Part shown: positions 14,155-21,553 of the stretch, in pieces
Layout: each line of letters starts with the position of its first letter
Numbering within the stretch: position 1 is the first letter of the stretch
Assembly (NCBI GenBank): GCA_910584575.1
Contig: CAJUBG010000060.1
Span: 1-22,166, forward strand
DNA from: an uncultured Dorea sp.
Lineage (GTDB): Bacteria; Bacillota; Clostridia; Lachnospirales; Lachnospiraceae
Direction of reading: 5' to 3'
Length of the DNA: 22,166 nucleotides
The notes under the pieces: model-generated
What the model was told of the DNA's origin: nothing
Databases searched by the model: none
The model's input: only the letters and a program-made list of their open reading frames with translations
Translations under genes and position numbers: made by a program

Positions 14155-16341
14155 TTACTCGGCTTTTTCCTCTTTCTTCAGATAATAGAAGCCAAAGGCA
14201 GGAATATTGACGCCTCTTGCCTCCATCTCCTTGCCGGAAATCAAATCAACATACATACCGTCTTCTTCATTAATCCATGCGGTCTTATCATACTCGCTGA
14301 AATTAAACAAGCCAATCAGCTTTTCGCCTTCAAAATACCTTCCGATGCACAGAACGCCGGCTTCCCAAGTCTCAATAGTCCAAGTATCTGCGGTAGATAC
14401 AAACACCTTCTCAGACTTACGAATCTTCTCCAACTGACCCAATCTCTGGAATACCTTGCCCTCCACGGTATCTGCATCCGTAATATTCTCGGCAAGCTCC
14501 CATTTCATTGCCCCGCGGTGGATATAACGGGAATCAGCCGACTTATGCGGATCCTCCTTATAAGTATAATCATTTACCTGTCCAATCTCATCTCCGCTGT
14601 AAAGCACAGGAATTCCAGACTGCATAAACATATACGCATGAAGCATAATATCCTTTTGGATTGCCCTTTCCATAGCCTCGGCATCCTGCTCAAAACCAGC
14701 CTTCTCGATACCACACATAGAAGCAGTCGTTCCGCAGAACCTTGCGTCGCCAGTGATTGGGTCTGCATTATACAGCTCTCCACGGCTGGTACTCTCACCT
14801 ACGTATCCCTGGAAATAATCATTCAAATACTGCTTGTGAGGACGCTCACGGATTCCCTCCCGTAAAAGAGAAGCATAATCCAATCCCCATCCAATATCAT
14901 CATGGCAGCGCAGATAATTCAGGAACACATATTCCTTTGGCAGACGGTTTACAATGTCTAACTGCTGCCGCAGAAGCCCCACATCCCTGGTCGCCACAGT
15001 ATGCCAGGTGGTAGCCATGGTCGTAACATTATAAAGCATATGGCACTCCGGCTTCTCCACGGTTCCGAAGTACGGAACCACCTTCTCCGGCTCCATCACA
15101 ACCTCACCGAGCAGAAGAACGCTCGGACAAACAATCTCACCAATCATACGCATCATACGGACAATGGTATGTACCTGAGGAAGATTCCTGCACTGTGTAT
15201 TCAGTTCCTTCCATATATAAGGAACCGCATCAATACGGATAATATCAATTCCTTTATTCGCCAGGAACAGGAAATTATACATCATCTCATTAAATACCCT
15301 TGGGTTCTTATAATTCAAATCCCACTGGTACGGATAGAAGGAGGTCATAACAAAATGCTCTACCTCAGGAAGCCATGTGAAATTCCCTGGCGCTGTCGTC
15401 GGAAATACCTGTGGTACAGTTTTCTCATACTGAGCCGGAATCGAATAATTATCAAAGAAGAAATATCTGCTCATGTACTCTCCGATTCCCTGTCTTGCCT
15501 TCTTAGCCCACTCATGATCCTCCGAAGTATGGTTCATAACAAAATCCATGCAGACGTTAATACCCTTCTTATGGCACGCCGCCGTCAGGCTCTCCAGATC
15601 CTCCATAGTACCGAGCTTCTCCTGCACCTTACGGAAATCCGCCACCGCATATCCACCGTCAGAACGCCCTTCCACTGTATCCAGGAACGGCATCAGGTGA
15701 ATATAGTTCACATTGCTCTTTTCAAGATAGTCAAGCTTCGATTCCACACCCTTCATGTTGCCGGCAAAATTGTCGATATAGAACATCATGCCAAGCATAT
15801 CGTTCTGCTTATACCAGTCCGGACGCGCCTCACGATTCCGGTCAATCTCCTTCAAATCCTCGTTACGTTCTTCATAAAAACGATAAAGATTGTCGCACAG
15901 CTCGGCAAACATTGAGCTGTTCCCGTACAACTCCATATAGAGCCACTTTAGTTCGTCGAAATGTCTGGCAAACCGTTTCTCATAAGCAGCCCTTTGCTCT
16001 GCCCTCCTGAATGCTTCCTCGGCTTCTGAATCTGCCGCTTCACACGTACTCTTTTCTTCGGCTGTATCTTCTTCTGTCTTTACATCTTCACACGTACTCT
16101 TTTCTTCGGCTGTATCCTCACATACCTTCACTTCTTCTACGGCACTCTCAGAAACCGCTTCTGTCGTCTTTACAGCTTCTTCCTCTTGAGTTTCCACTTT
16201 AACAGCTTCCATATTCTCACTCTCCACCTTTGTTTTGACCTCTGCTGCCTGCACCGCTACATTCTGTCCTGCAATATTCTGTTTTCCCGTGTTCTGCTTT
16301 GCCGCAGCCTGCTTGCGCTCTTTTCTTGATTTCTTTGCCAT
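14155..16341 (-). CDS. Amylosucrase-like GH13 (subfamily 4-like) enzyme with acidic N-terminal tail
   Basis: The protein has 728 residues. Residues 1-118 form a low-complexity tail: basic start MAKKSRKERKQAAAK, then Glu/Val/Thr-rich with a duplicated EDTAEEKSTCE. From about 119 the layout follows amylosucrase: a helical N-domain (FDELKWLYMELYG, DWYKQNDMLGMMFYIDNFAG), YIHLMPFLDTVEGRSDGGYA, DFVMNHTSEDHEWA, QWDLNYKNPRVF, IRIDAVPYIWKE with nucleophile Asp371, LLGEVVMEPE with acid/base Glu413, LRCHDDIGW with Asp481, and a C-terminal sheet domain. Such enzymes act on sucrose, making alpha-glucan plus fructose or hydrolysing it. There is no signal peptide, so it is probably cytosolic. GAGG lies 7 nt before the ATG. 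Synthesis versus hydrolysis cannot be decided from motifs. Confidence 0.85.
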   Translation of the reverse strand: MAKKSRKERKQAAAKQNTGKQNIAGQNVAVQAAEVKTKVESENMEAVKVETQEEEAVKTTEAVSESAVEEVKVCEDTAEEKSTCEDVKTEEDTAEEKSTCEAADSEAEEAFRRAEQRAAYEKRFARHFDELKWLYMELYGNSSMFAELCDNLYRFYEERNEDLKEIDRNREARPDWYKQNDMLGMMFYIDNFAGNMKGVESKLDYLEKSNVNYIHLMPFLDTVEGRSDGGYAVADFRKVQEKLGTMEDLESLTAACHKKGINVCMDFVMNHTSEDHEWAKKARQGIGEYMSRYFFFDNYSIPAQYEKTVPQVFPTTAPGNFTWLPEVEHFVMTSFYPYQWDLNYKNPRVFNEMMYNFLFLANKGIDIIRIDAVPYIWKELNTQCRNLPQVHTIVRMMRMIGEIVCPSVLLLGEVVMEPEKVVPYFGTVEKPECHMLYNVTTMATTWHTVATRDVGLLRQQLDIVNRLPKEYVFLNYLRCHDDIGWGLDYASLLREGIRERPHKQYLNDYFQGYVGESTSRGELYNADPITGDARFCGTTASMCGIEKAGFEQDAEAMERAIQKDIMLHAYMFMQSGIPVLYSGDEIGQVNDYTYKEDPHKSADSRYIHRGAMKWELAENITDADTVEGKVFQRLGQLEKIRKSEKVFVSTADTWTIETWEAGVLCIGRYFEGEKLIGLFNFSEYDKTAWINEEDGMYVDLISGKEMEARGVNIPAFGFYYLKKEEKAE
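16038..16116 (-). repeat. Tandem repeat, 48-bp period, coding for the acidic tail
   Basis: An identical 31-bp segment occurs at 16038-16068 and 16086-16116, a 48-bp (16-codon) period. It encodes DTAEEKSTCE twice within the N-terminal tail of the GH13 protein. Exact DNA identity implies a recent in-frame duplication. Confidence 0.85.
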
Positions 16342-16455
16342 AGTATTTCCTCATTCCATATATTTATCTCCTCCGGACATTCAAAAGCATATGCCCTTCG
16401 GGTGAGTGGACAGCAAAAGCAACCGTAATCGTACCAATTCCTTCCTGCCAATCCT

Positions 16456-16484
16456 ATTATACTAAAATAAATCTTAGGTGTAAA
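16456..16484 (-). promoter_or_regulatory. Sigma-A promoter of the GH13-carboxypeptidase operon
   Basis: On the minus strand TTTACA (16479-16484) and TATAAT (16456-16461) are 17 bp apart. The start would be near 16449, giving a leader of about 108 nt before the GH13 ATG. Confidence 0.8.
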
Positions 16485-16494
16485 GTTCCTGGAC

Positions 16495-16557
16495 GTGATT
16501 CTGTCAGCTTCTCAATACCAAAATCAACAAATCCTTATATCAGCTTCTCAGAATCAC
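16495..16557. repeat. Nested direct and inverted repeats at the 3' end of the beta-galactosidase gene
   Basis: TCAGCTTCTCA occurs at 16504-16514 and 16540-16550. The flanking GTGATTCTG (16495-16503) and CAGAATCAC (16549-16557) form a 9-bp inverted repeat with a large loop. The second copy includes the stop codon of the galactosidase gene. No T-tract follows, so it is not a standard terminator. It sits just upstream of the promoter of the GH13 operon. Confidence 0.5.
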
Positions 16558-18564
16558 AACCCCCTTCTTCTCAAGCTCTATGCAGTCTCCGCTTCTATAC
16601 TCCTTCCCGTCAACCAGATTCCGGCAATCCCTGTCCAGAACCACCGAACTGCACTCCTTCCCATGGTTGAGTAAAAACAGCGTCCTGCCCTTCTCATTGA
16701 CGCGGACAGCCGCCTCAACTCCCTTCGGAGTGTCCATAACAGGCTCAACCCCTGCCTCCTGAAAAACATTTTTCAGAAAATGCAGATAAAATTCCTCATT
16801 TGACCGAGTTCCCACATAATAGGCAACTCCGCTTCCATAATGATTCCTGGTCAAAACAGGCGTCCCTCTGTAAAAATCCATTTCATACTCGCTCATCTCC
16901 TGGGCGTCCTCCAAATGCATCAAATCACAAATCATAGAAGCCGGATATTTAACGCCGTCATAGACAAAAGAGTTACTCTCCCCTTCCGGCAAGGCGTCAT
17001 TCTCCTCCACCCATATTCCAAGCACATCCCTCAATTCCCCCGGATATCCCCCATCAATCACCAGGTCATGCTCGTCTACAATCCCGCTGAAATATGTAGT
17101 AATAAACGTTCCTCCCTGGTCAACATACCGATTCACCTTCTGGGCATATCCTGACTTTGTCATATAGAGCAGCGGCGCAATCACCACCTTATAGGGAGAC
17201 ATGTCATCCTCAACGCTGATGATATCAACCGGAACATTCTGCTCAAATGCCGCCGTATAATAATCCTTCACAGCATCCAGATATTTCATAAGAACACTCG
17301 GCCCTGCGGAATACTCCACAGCCCACCAGTTATCCCAGTCAAACACAATCGCCGTCTCAGAAGGAGTACGTCCCTCAAGGAACTCGTCCTTCAATTCTTC
17401 AAGCTCTTTTCCCAGAGCCTCCACTTCAAGAAATACTCTGGTATCATCCCTTCCCGCATGGTCAATCACCGCGCCATGATACTTCTCACACGCGCCGCGG
17501 CCTCTGCGGATTTGGAAAAACTGGATGGCGTCAGCCCCGTGAGCCGCCGCCTGAAGGCTTAAAAGACGCATATCCCCTGGCCTTTTCAGCTTATTGTAAT
17601 GATGCCAGTTCGTCACACTGGGCGTCTGCTCCATTAACACAAACGACTGCTGCCCCTTAATACCACGCATCAGGTCATGGCGCATAGCAATCGCCGCCGG
17701 ACTGTCTGACGGCTCTGGATAGCTGTCCCAGGAGACAAAATCCATCTCCCTCGCCCATTTCTGATAATCCAAATCCTTGAAAAATCCCATCAGATTCGTG
17801 GTAACAGGAACATCCGGCATCACCTTCTTGATTGCATCATATTCCAGACGAAAACATTTCAGAATACTGTCTGACATAAATCTCCGATAATCCAGAGAAA
17901 TCCCCTGGAACATCGTGCGCTCGCCCACATCTCCATGGATAAAATGCTCGCTTTTCAGATTGGGAAGCACAATCTCATCCCAGTCATAAAACGTATGCCC
18001 CCAGAATTCCGTGTAAAAGCAGCGGTTGACCTCCTCAATCGTTCCATATTTCTCCTTAAGCCACTCCCGAAATGCCTTCTCACAGTTTTCGCAATGACAT
18101 TCCCCGCCGAATTCATTGGAAACATGCCATGCGGCAATATTGTCATAATCCTTGTACCGCTTCGCCAGCTCGCCCGCAAGCCTGGGCGCATACAACCGGT
18201 AAGTGGGGCTGTTGGGGCAGGAATTGTGCCTGCCTCCAAAGACCCGCCTCGTACCGTCTGCATCCGTCCTCAATATATCCGGATGCCGCTTCGCCATCCA
18301 CGCAGGATGGGCCCCTGTCGCCGTCGCCATGCAGACCTTAAGCCCATTCTCCCACACCAACTCCATAATCTTGTCCAGCCGTTCAAAACAATAGGTATCC
18401 TCATTCGGCTGCAGGGACGCCCAACTGAACACATTCAGCGTGACCATGTTGATATGTGCCTTTTTCATCATCCGCATATCCTCACGCCAGACCTCCTCCG
18501 GCCATTGCTCTGGGTTATAATCCCCGCCATACAAGATTTGCTTTACATTTTTTCCATATGCCAT
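16540..18564 (-). CDS. Beta-galactosidase, GH42 family
   Basis: The protein has 674 residues, typical for the family. It hydrolyses terminal beta-galactosides, often of short oligosaccharides or plant galactans, inside the cell. The N-terminal barrel starts LYGGDYNPEQWPEEVWREDM. The acid/base is Glu151 (WHVSNEFGG) and the nucleophile Glu312 (LMEQTPSVTNW). Cys116, Cys156, Cys158 and Cys161 (NSCPNSP, CHCENC) match the GH42 zinc cluster. A trimerisation-type domain and a small beta domain (ILRS end) follow. There is no signal peptide. GGAGGG lies 6 nt before the ATG. It is on the same strand as, and upstream of, the GH13 operon, which has its own promoter. The 71-bp gap before it contains a 6-bp hairpin (GGCAGG/CCTGCC, 18609-18630). 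The natural substrate is not readable from the sequence. Confidence 0.96.
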   Translation of the reverse strand: MAYGKNVKQILYGGDYNPEQWPEEVWREDMRMMKKAHINMVTLNVFSWASLQPNEDTYCFERLDKIMELVWENGLKVCMATATGAHPAWMAKRHPDILRTDADGTRRVFGGRHNSCPNSPTYRLYAPRLAGELAKRYKDYDNIAAWHVSNEFGGECHCENCEKAFREWLKEKYGTIEEVNRCFYTEFWGHTFYDWDEIVLPNLKSEHFIHGDVGERTMFQGISLDYRRFMSDSILKCFRLEYDAIKKVMPDVPVTTNLMGFFKDLDYQKWAREMDFVSWDSYPEPSDSPAAIAMRHDLMRGIKGQQSFVLMEQTPSVTNWHHYNKLKRPGDMRLLSLQAAAHGADAIQFFQIRRGRGACEKYHGAVIDHAGRDDTRVFLEVEALGKELEELKDEFLEGRTPSETAIVFDWDNWWAVEYSAGPSVLMKYLDAVKDYYTAAFEQNVPVDIISVEDDMSPYKVVIAPLLYMTKSGYAQKVNRYVDQGGTFITTYFSGIVDEHDLVIDGGYPGELRDVLGIWVEENDALPEGESNSFVYDGVKYPASMICDLMHLEDAQEMSEYEMDFYRGTPVLTRNHYGSGVAYYVGTRSNEEFYLHFLKNVFQEAGVEPVMDTPKGVEAAVRVNEKGRTLFLLNHGKECSSVVLDRDCRNLVDGKEYRSGDCIELEKKGVVILRS

Positions 18565-18608
18565 AAATGTCCCTCCATTATTAAATTAATTTGTCATTTC
18601 ACATCAAT

Positions 18609-18630
18609 GGCAGGTTGTTATCTGCCTGCC
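18609..18630. other. Short inverted repeat upstream of the beta-galactosidase gene
   Basis: GGCAGG (18609-18614) and CCTGCC (18625-18630) are a perfect 6-bp inverted repeat with a 10-nt spacer, between the stop of the upstream gene and the galactosidase start. It could be an operator or a weak attenuator. No T-run follows on the minus strand. No good promoter is visible here; TTGATG near the AT-rich stretch is a poor candidate. Confidence 0.35.
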
Positions 18631-18635
18631 GCCTG

Positions 18636-19298
18636 CTACTCCTGCTGTCCGATAAATACGCTCAATGTGTCTGTTTCATAACTATACCTAAGAATCTTTA
18701 CATCTGAAAGCTCTTTCGCCCCTTCCACAATATGTTTAAGCCCCTGCACTAACGACGGCATCATGGAAGCCATACGCGGATTATCCTTACCTAAATACGC
18801 GAAATCATTGTCACATAAGCCAATCAGCACACCTGAGCACTTATGTGTTTCGCAGAATTCCCGAAGCAAGGGCCGATACAGCGCACCCGACGCACAGCGT
18901 TCCCTGAGAGAACCGGTGACACACCATACGCGGCTTTCTTCCTCTGCATCTTCCATTGCCTTGGCAATTCCCCGAATAATAGGAAGTTTATCCTTATCCT
19001 CACAAAATTCCTCAAATTCCCGAAAATACTCTGAAAACGGAATAATCTCCGTATGCATAATCGTAACCGTACTCTCTAAAATGGCGTGGAAAATATCTTC
19101 TTCTGACATCCCCTCACATTCTACATCCGCCGGACTTAGATAAACCGGCTCGAATACATACTTACTAATCAACTCAGGGTCAAACATAAAATATACGACT
19201 GACACGCCGTATTCTGTCCGGTATCGGTATACCTCCGGACTTAAATCCGCTGTTTCCAGTTCCATTGTCAGTAATGCTAATTCGTTTTTCTTCAACAT
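18636..19298 (-). CDS. Conserved-looking hypothetical protein, 220 residues
   Basis: I do not recognise this family. The protein is acidic and soluble, with no signal peptide or membrane helix. Notable segments are TADLSPEVYRYRTEYGVSVV near the N-terminus, YVFEPVYLSPADVECEGMSE, a helical Glu-rich middle (FREFEEFCEDKDKLP), VTGSLRERCASGALYR, and a C-terminal SDVKILRYSYETDTLSVFIG. AAGGAGAG precedes the ATG by about 7 nt. The codon use and strand agree with the neighbouring galactosidase gene, so it is very probably a real gene. It lies 71 nt before that gene and may be in the same transcript. It is divergent from the XRE regulator, with a 195-nt shared upstream region. The function is unknown. 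Confidence 0.75.
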   Translation of the reverse strand: MLKKNELALLTMELETADLSPEVYRYRTEYGVSVVYFMFDPELISKYVFEPVYLSPADVECEGMSEEDIFHAILESTVTIMHTEIIPFSEYFREFEEFCEDKDKLPIIRGIAKAMEDAEEESRVWCVTGSLRERCASGALYRPLLREFCETHKCSGVLIGLCDNDFAYLGKDNPRMASMMPSLVQGLKHIVEGAKELSDVKILRYSYETDTLSVFIGQQE

Positions 19299-19369
19299 CT
19301 CTTTCTCTCCTTACACTCTTGTTTTTTCAACCACTTTGTCATATTCATAATCTTCTTTTAGGTACTTTG

Positions 19370-19382
19370 ATATACTGTATAT
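19370..19382. promoter_or_regulatory. 13-bp palindrome in the divergent region (candidate operator)
   Basis: ATATAC-T-GTATAT is a perfect palindrome between the 220-residue gene and the XRE regulator. Its place between divergent genes suggests an operator. AT richness lowers confidence. Confidence 0.35.
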
Positions 19383-19416
19383 TCTACTACGTTACGACGA
19401 CATTTGCCACATTATT

Positions 19417-19435
19417 ATAGTCGAGATAAGACTAT
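19417..19435. promoter_or_regulatory. Inverted repeat next to the XRE promoter (candidate operator)
   Basis: ATAGTC (19417-19422) and GACTAT (19430-19435) form a perfect inverted repeat with a 7-bp spacer, ending 4 bp before the -35 box of the XRE gene. XRE regulators commonly bind such sites near their own promoters. Binding here is inference. Confidence 0.4.
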
Positions 19436-19439
19436 TTTA

Positions 19440-19468
19440 TCAACAATCATTTTAATCTTTTCTATAAT
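19440..19468 (+). promoter_or_regulatory. Sigma-A promoter of the XRE regulator
   Basis: TCAACA (19440-19445) and TATAAT (19463-19468) are 17 bp apart, ending 25 nt before the ATG. Confidence 0.65.
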
Positions 19469-19493
19469 GGGGGAAAGGTGTGGTGATTAGAAC

Positions 19494-19706
19494 ATGATAT
19501 TCGAGAATATCCGAAATTTACGGGAAGATAATGATAAGACACAGAAGGAACTGGCTGAATACTTAAATATCAAACAGACAACATATTCTAAATATGAGTT
19601 AGGTAAAATCTATATCCCTGTTGAAATGCTTATTAAGCTGGCTGATTTTTATGATGTATCCCTTGATTATCTGACGGGAAGGGATTCCAGAAAAAACAGA
19701 GCATAA
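19494..19706 (+). CDS. Small XRE-family (Cro/CI-type) transcriptional regulator
   Basis: This is a 70-residue, single-domain helix-turn-helix protein. The five-helix HTH_3 fold is clear: IFENIRNLREDNDKTQKELA, then EYLNIKQTTYSKYELGK as turn and recognition helix, IPVEMLIKLADFYDVSLDYLTGR as the closing helices. There is no sensor or protease domain, so it is a stand-alone DNA binder that probably regulates by dimerising on a palindrome. Two palindromes lie upstream. An AGGTGTGGTGATT sequence near 19475-19490 serves as ribosome site. Its targets are unknown; its own gene and the divergent 220-residue gene are the obvious candidates. Confidence 0.9.
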   Translation: MIFENIRNLREDNDKTQKELAEYLNIKQTTYSKYELGKIYIPVEMLIKLADFYDVSLDYLTGRDSRKNRA

Positions 19707-19769
19707 ACGGGGATGCCGCCTTAAGCAAAAATGGTATATTTTATGCTTAGTGTGACACCCCCCGTTTAT
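19694..19769 (-). terminator. Long compound hairpin between the XRE and YCII genes
   Basis: ATAAACGGGG (19703-19712) pairs perfectly with CCCCGTTTAT (19760-19769), with a further inner TTAAGC/GCTTA pairing. On the minus strand the stem is followed by GCTCTGTTTTTTC, which fits a terminator for the YCII gene. The left arm covers the XRE stop codon. Confidence 0.5.
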
Positions 19770-19786
19770 CATTTGCTCGTATTGAG

Positions 19787-20086
19787 TTATAGTAAATAAT
19801 TATTCTCTTTGTCAGCCACCTGCAAGGCCGCCAGCGTATACGTCGCATACCCCTCGGCCACAAGCGGTTCTAACTTGCAAAGAGCTTCAGCCTCCTCATA
19901 GCTCTGCGTTTTAAAAATAACCATGCCTGCAACACCTGGATAGCCTTTAAACGGGCCGCAAAGCACTATTTTCCCATCGGCGTCTAAATTTCTCAGATTC
20001 TCTACATGCCTTGTAATTACCGCCTTTGTAACTTTATTATAGGCTTTTCCCTTCTTTATTATCATTACATATAACCATTTTTCCAT
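19787..20086 (-). CDS. YCII-related domain protein
   Basis: This is a 99-residue single-domain protein. The YCII pattern is visible: a first strand KWLYVMIIKK, the conserved His in TRHVENLRNLDADGKIVLCG, PF at GPFKGYPGVAGMVIF, then SYEEAEALCKLEPLVAEGYATY, where Glu-Pro replaces the more usual Asp-Pro. YCII proteins have a ferredoxin-like fold. One is a chlorohydrolase-related protein but most have no known activity. TAGGAGGAG lies just before the ATG. It is 56 nt downstream of the WYL regulator on the same strand, so it is probably co-transcribed and may be that regulator's target. Confidence 0.85.
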   Translation of the reverse strand: MEKWLYVMIIKKGKAYNKVTKAVITRHVENLRNLDADGKIVLCGPFKGYPGVAGMVIFKTQSYEEAEALCKLEPLVAEGYATYTLAALQVADKENNYLL

Positions 20087-20142
20087 ATTCTCTCCTCCTA
20101 AATACTGTCAGTTACGTCAGTTTTCATCCAAACTGCACAAAA

Positions 20143-21051
20143 TTACATATAGATTTTAACAATATCAGCCGCCCTTTCTTTGAGCATGGCGCGGGCTATC
20201 TCCGGCTCAATAATTTCAACATACTTTCCAAAAGATAGAAGATAATTAAAAGTCCAGTTGTTCAGCTCATATTGAACTGTGACGTAATAGCTTCCATCAT
20301 CACATAAGCAGACTTGGTCTTCTTGAAATTCATCGTATAACCTATGTGCAATTTCAGGTGAAAATTTTAATATAAAAACTGGAAGATTACATTCCTCTTT
20401 ACATTCAGACGTCAATGAATACTCCAAAGGCAGCTCACGCTCAAAAATTTCCTCTGTAACCTTAAGACGCTTTATCCTGGACAGGCGAAATATCCTAATT
20501 TCTTCTTTATCTCTGCAAAATCCTACAATATACCAAGCATGTGATTTGAAAACCAACCGTAAAGGCTCTATTTCTCTCTCTGATTTTCTTAATTCAGAAT
20601 TGAAATAACAAAACGTAATCACATGTTTATTGAGAATCGCATACTGTATATCAGAAATTTTAATTTTTTCTTTATCATCACTTCCCCAATATGAAAAATC
20701 AACATCAAGCCATTTTGATTCCATCACATTTCTGAAAACAGCGCTGATTTTACTCAATGCCGTCTCTGCGTTCGGGAACTTTGTGGATTGTAGTATCTGC
20801 AAACCTTGATAGACGCTCTCCTGTTCTTCTTTGGACAATATAGATTTGTCAATCGTATATCCGTCTATTAGGGATATGCCTCCGCCAGTTCCCTTTGTAG
20901 ATAATACTGGGATACCGGCTATGGTCAGCGTGTTGATATCCCGATATATTGTTCTTGTAGATACATTGAAAAAATCGGATAATTCCTTCGCTGTTACGTG
21001 TCCATGATTGATAATATAAAAAACCATCTGGACTAAACGCTCAATCTGCAT
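20143..21051 (-). CDS. HTH-WYL transcriptional regulator
   Basis: The protein has 302 residues from the ATG at 21049-21051, placed 8 nt after AAGGAG (21060-21065). A GTG three codons upstream overlaps that site. The N-terminal HTH_11/DeoR-like winged helix (1-60) reads MQIERLVQMVFYIINHGHVT, AKELSDFFNVSTRTIYRDIN and IPVLSTKGTGGGISLI. A linker follows, then the WYL domain (about 130-210) with EPLRLVFKSHAWYIVGFCRDKEEIRIFRLSRI, and a WCX-like C-terminus (FILKFSPEIAHRLYDEF, FGKYVEIIEPE). WYL regulators bind a ligand, in some systems nucleic acid, and act as repressors or activators. With the YCII gene behind it, it forms a two-gene unit. The ligand is unknown. Confidence 0.93.
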   Translation of the reverse strand: MQIERLVQMVFYIINHGHVTAKELSDFFNVSTRTIYRDINTLTIAGIPVLSTKGTGGGISLIDGYTIDKSILSKEEQESVYQGLQILQSTKFPNAETALSKISAVFRNVMESKWLDVDFSYWGSDDKEKIKISDIQYAILNKHVITFCYFNSELRKSEREIEPLRLVFKSHAWYIVGFCRDKEEIRIFRLSRIKRLKVTEEIFERELPLEYSLTSECKEECNLPVFILKFSPEIAHRLYDEFQEDQVCLCDDGSYYVTVQYELNNWTFNYLLSFGKYVEIIEPEIARAMLKERAADIVKIYM

Positions 21052-21298
21052 TGCGGCCACTCCTTATGTTACAAATAAACTATATCACAACTAATATGAC
21101 ATGTAGCTGTCGCATTAAAAAATCTATTTTTCCTTATTACAAAAAACAAAAAGGCTGTCTAAAAAATGGAGAAGCGGCGAACAAACCACTTAACGCAAAC
21201 CCGTAGAGAGTTTAATCAGGAGTAGATGGGGAATTTTTATCCCTAAAAATGAAAAAGGCATAGCCCCAATACGCCGATTGAACTAAGCCTTATGGAAT

Positions 21299-21350
21299 GG
21301 AGTATAGGGGATTCGAACACTCAACTCCTCCAATTAAAGTTCTATACTCC
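21299..21350 (-). other. D-arm-less tRNA-like remnant or attachment-site relic
   Basis: On the minus strand GGAGTATAG (21342-21350) and CTATACTCC (21299-21307) form a perfect 9-bp acceptor-like stem. Between them is an anticodon-like arm (AACT/AGTT) and a T-loop motif GTTCGAATC typical of tRNA. The total is only 52 nt, the D-arm is missing and the T-stem pairs poorly, so it is not a functional tRNA. tRNA 3' ends are common integration sites, and the sequence lies in a gene-poor stretch near a transposase-family gene. Confidence 0.45.
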
Positions 21351-21493
21351 CTTTTCCTCAATTCGGAATTTCTATGCAAACCAACTTTCAAATATTCATT
21401 TGTCGCCGTCTTGTCGTCGCTTATTCCTAGAAATTATTGACAGTATACACCCTGTTTTAATGAATATCAAGCCTTAATTTCCTTGAATGTTTT

Positions 21494-21539
21494 GTATCAT
21501 TAGAAGCTTTCGCTACTAGCTTCAAGCATAAAACGATAC
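21494..21539. other. Nested hairpin in noncoding DNA
   Basis: GTATC (21494-21498) with GATAC (21535-21539) encloses GAAGCT (21503-21508) with AGCTTC (21518-21523). A TTTTTAT run follows on the plus strand, so it could be a weak terminator or part of a small RNA. Confidence 0.35.
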
Positions 21540-21553
21540 TTTTTATATCCGTC

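Noticed and set aside
13984..14865. A 293-codon plus-strand open frame
   Set aside because: It crosses the junction of the carboxypeptidase and GH13 genes in antisense and matches nothing recognisable.
15001..15915. A 304-codon plus-strand open frame
   Set aside because: It is antisense to the GH13 gene, with composition typical of a shadow frame and no ribosome site.
16257..16451. A minus-strand 64-codon frame in the GH13 leader, considered as a leader peptide
   Set aside because: Its ATG is at the predicted transcript start with no ribosome site, and it overlaps the GH13 start in another frame.
17935..18681. A 248-codon plus-strand open frame
   Set aside because: It is antisense to the GH42 galactosidase gene and runs across its promoter region; no ribosome site.
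19360..19400. A sigma-E-like promoter (TATACAGT) before the 220-residue gene
   Set aside because: The first -10 base deviates and no ATA-type -35 box lies at the required distance.
21140..21290. Possible insertion-sequence end (AAAAAGGCTGTCTAAAAAA)
   Set aside because: No matching inverted partner, target duplication or transposase could be found in the window, so it is only mentioned in the description of the gap.
21292..21477. A 61-codon plus-strand frame with a GDSNT segment
   Set aside because: This is the typical artefact of reading antisense through a tRNA-like sequence; no ribosome site.
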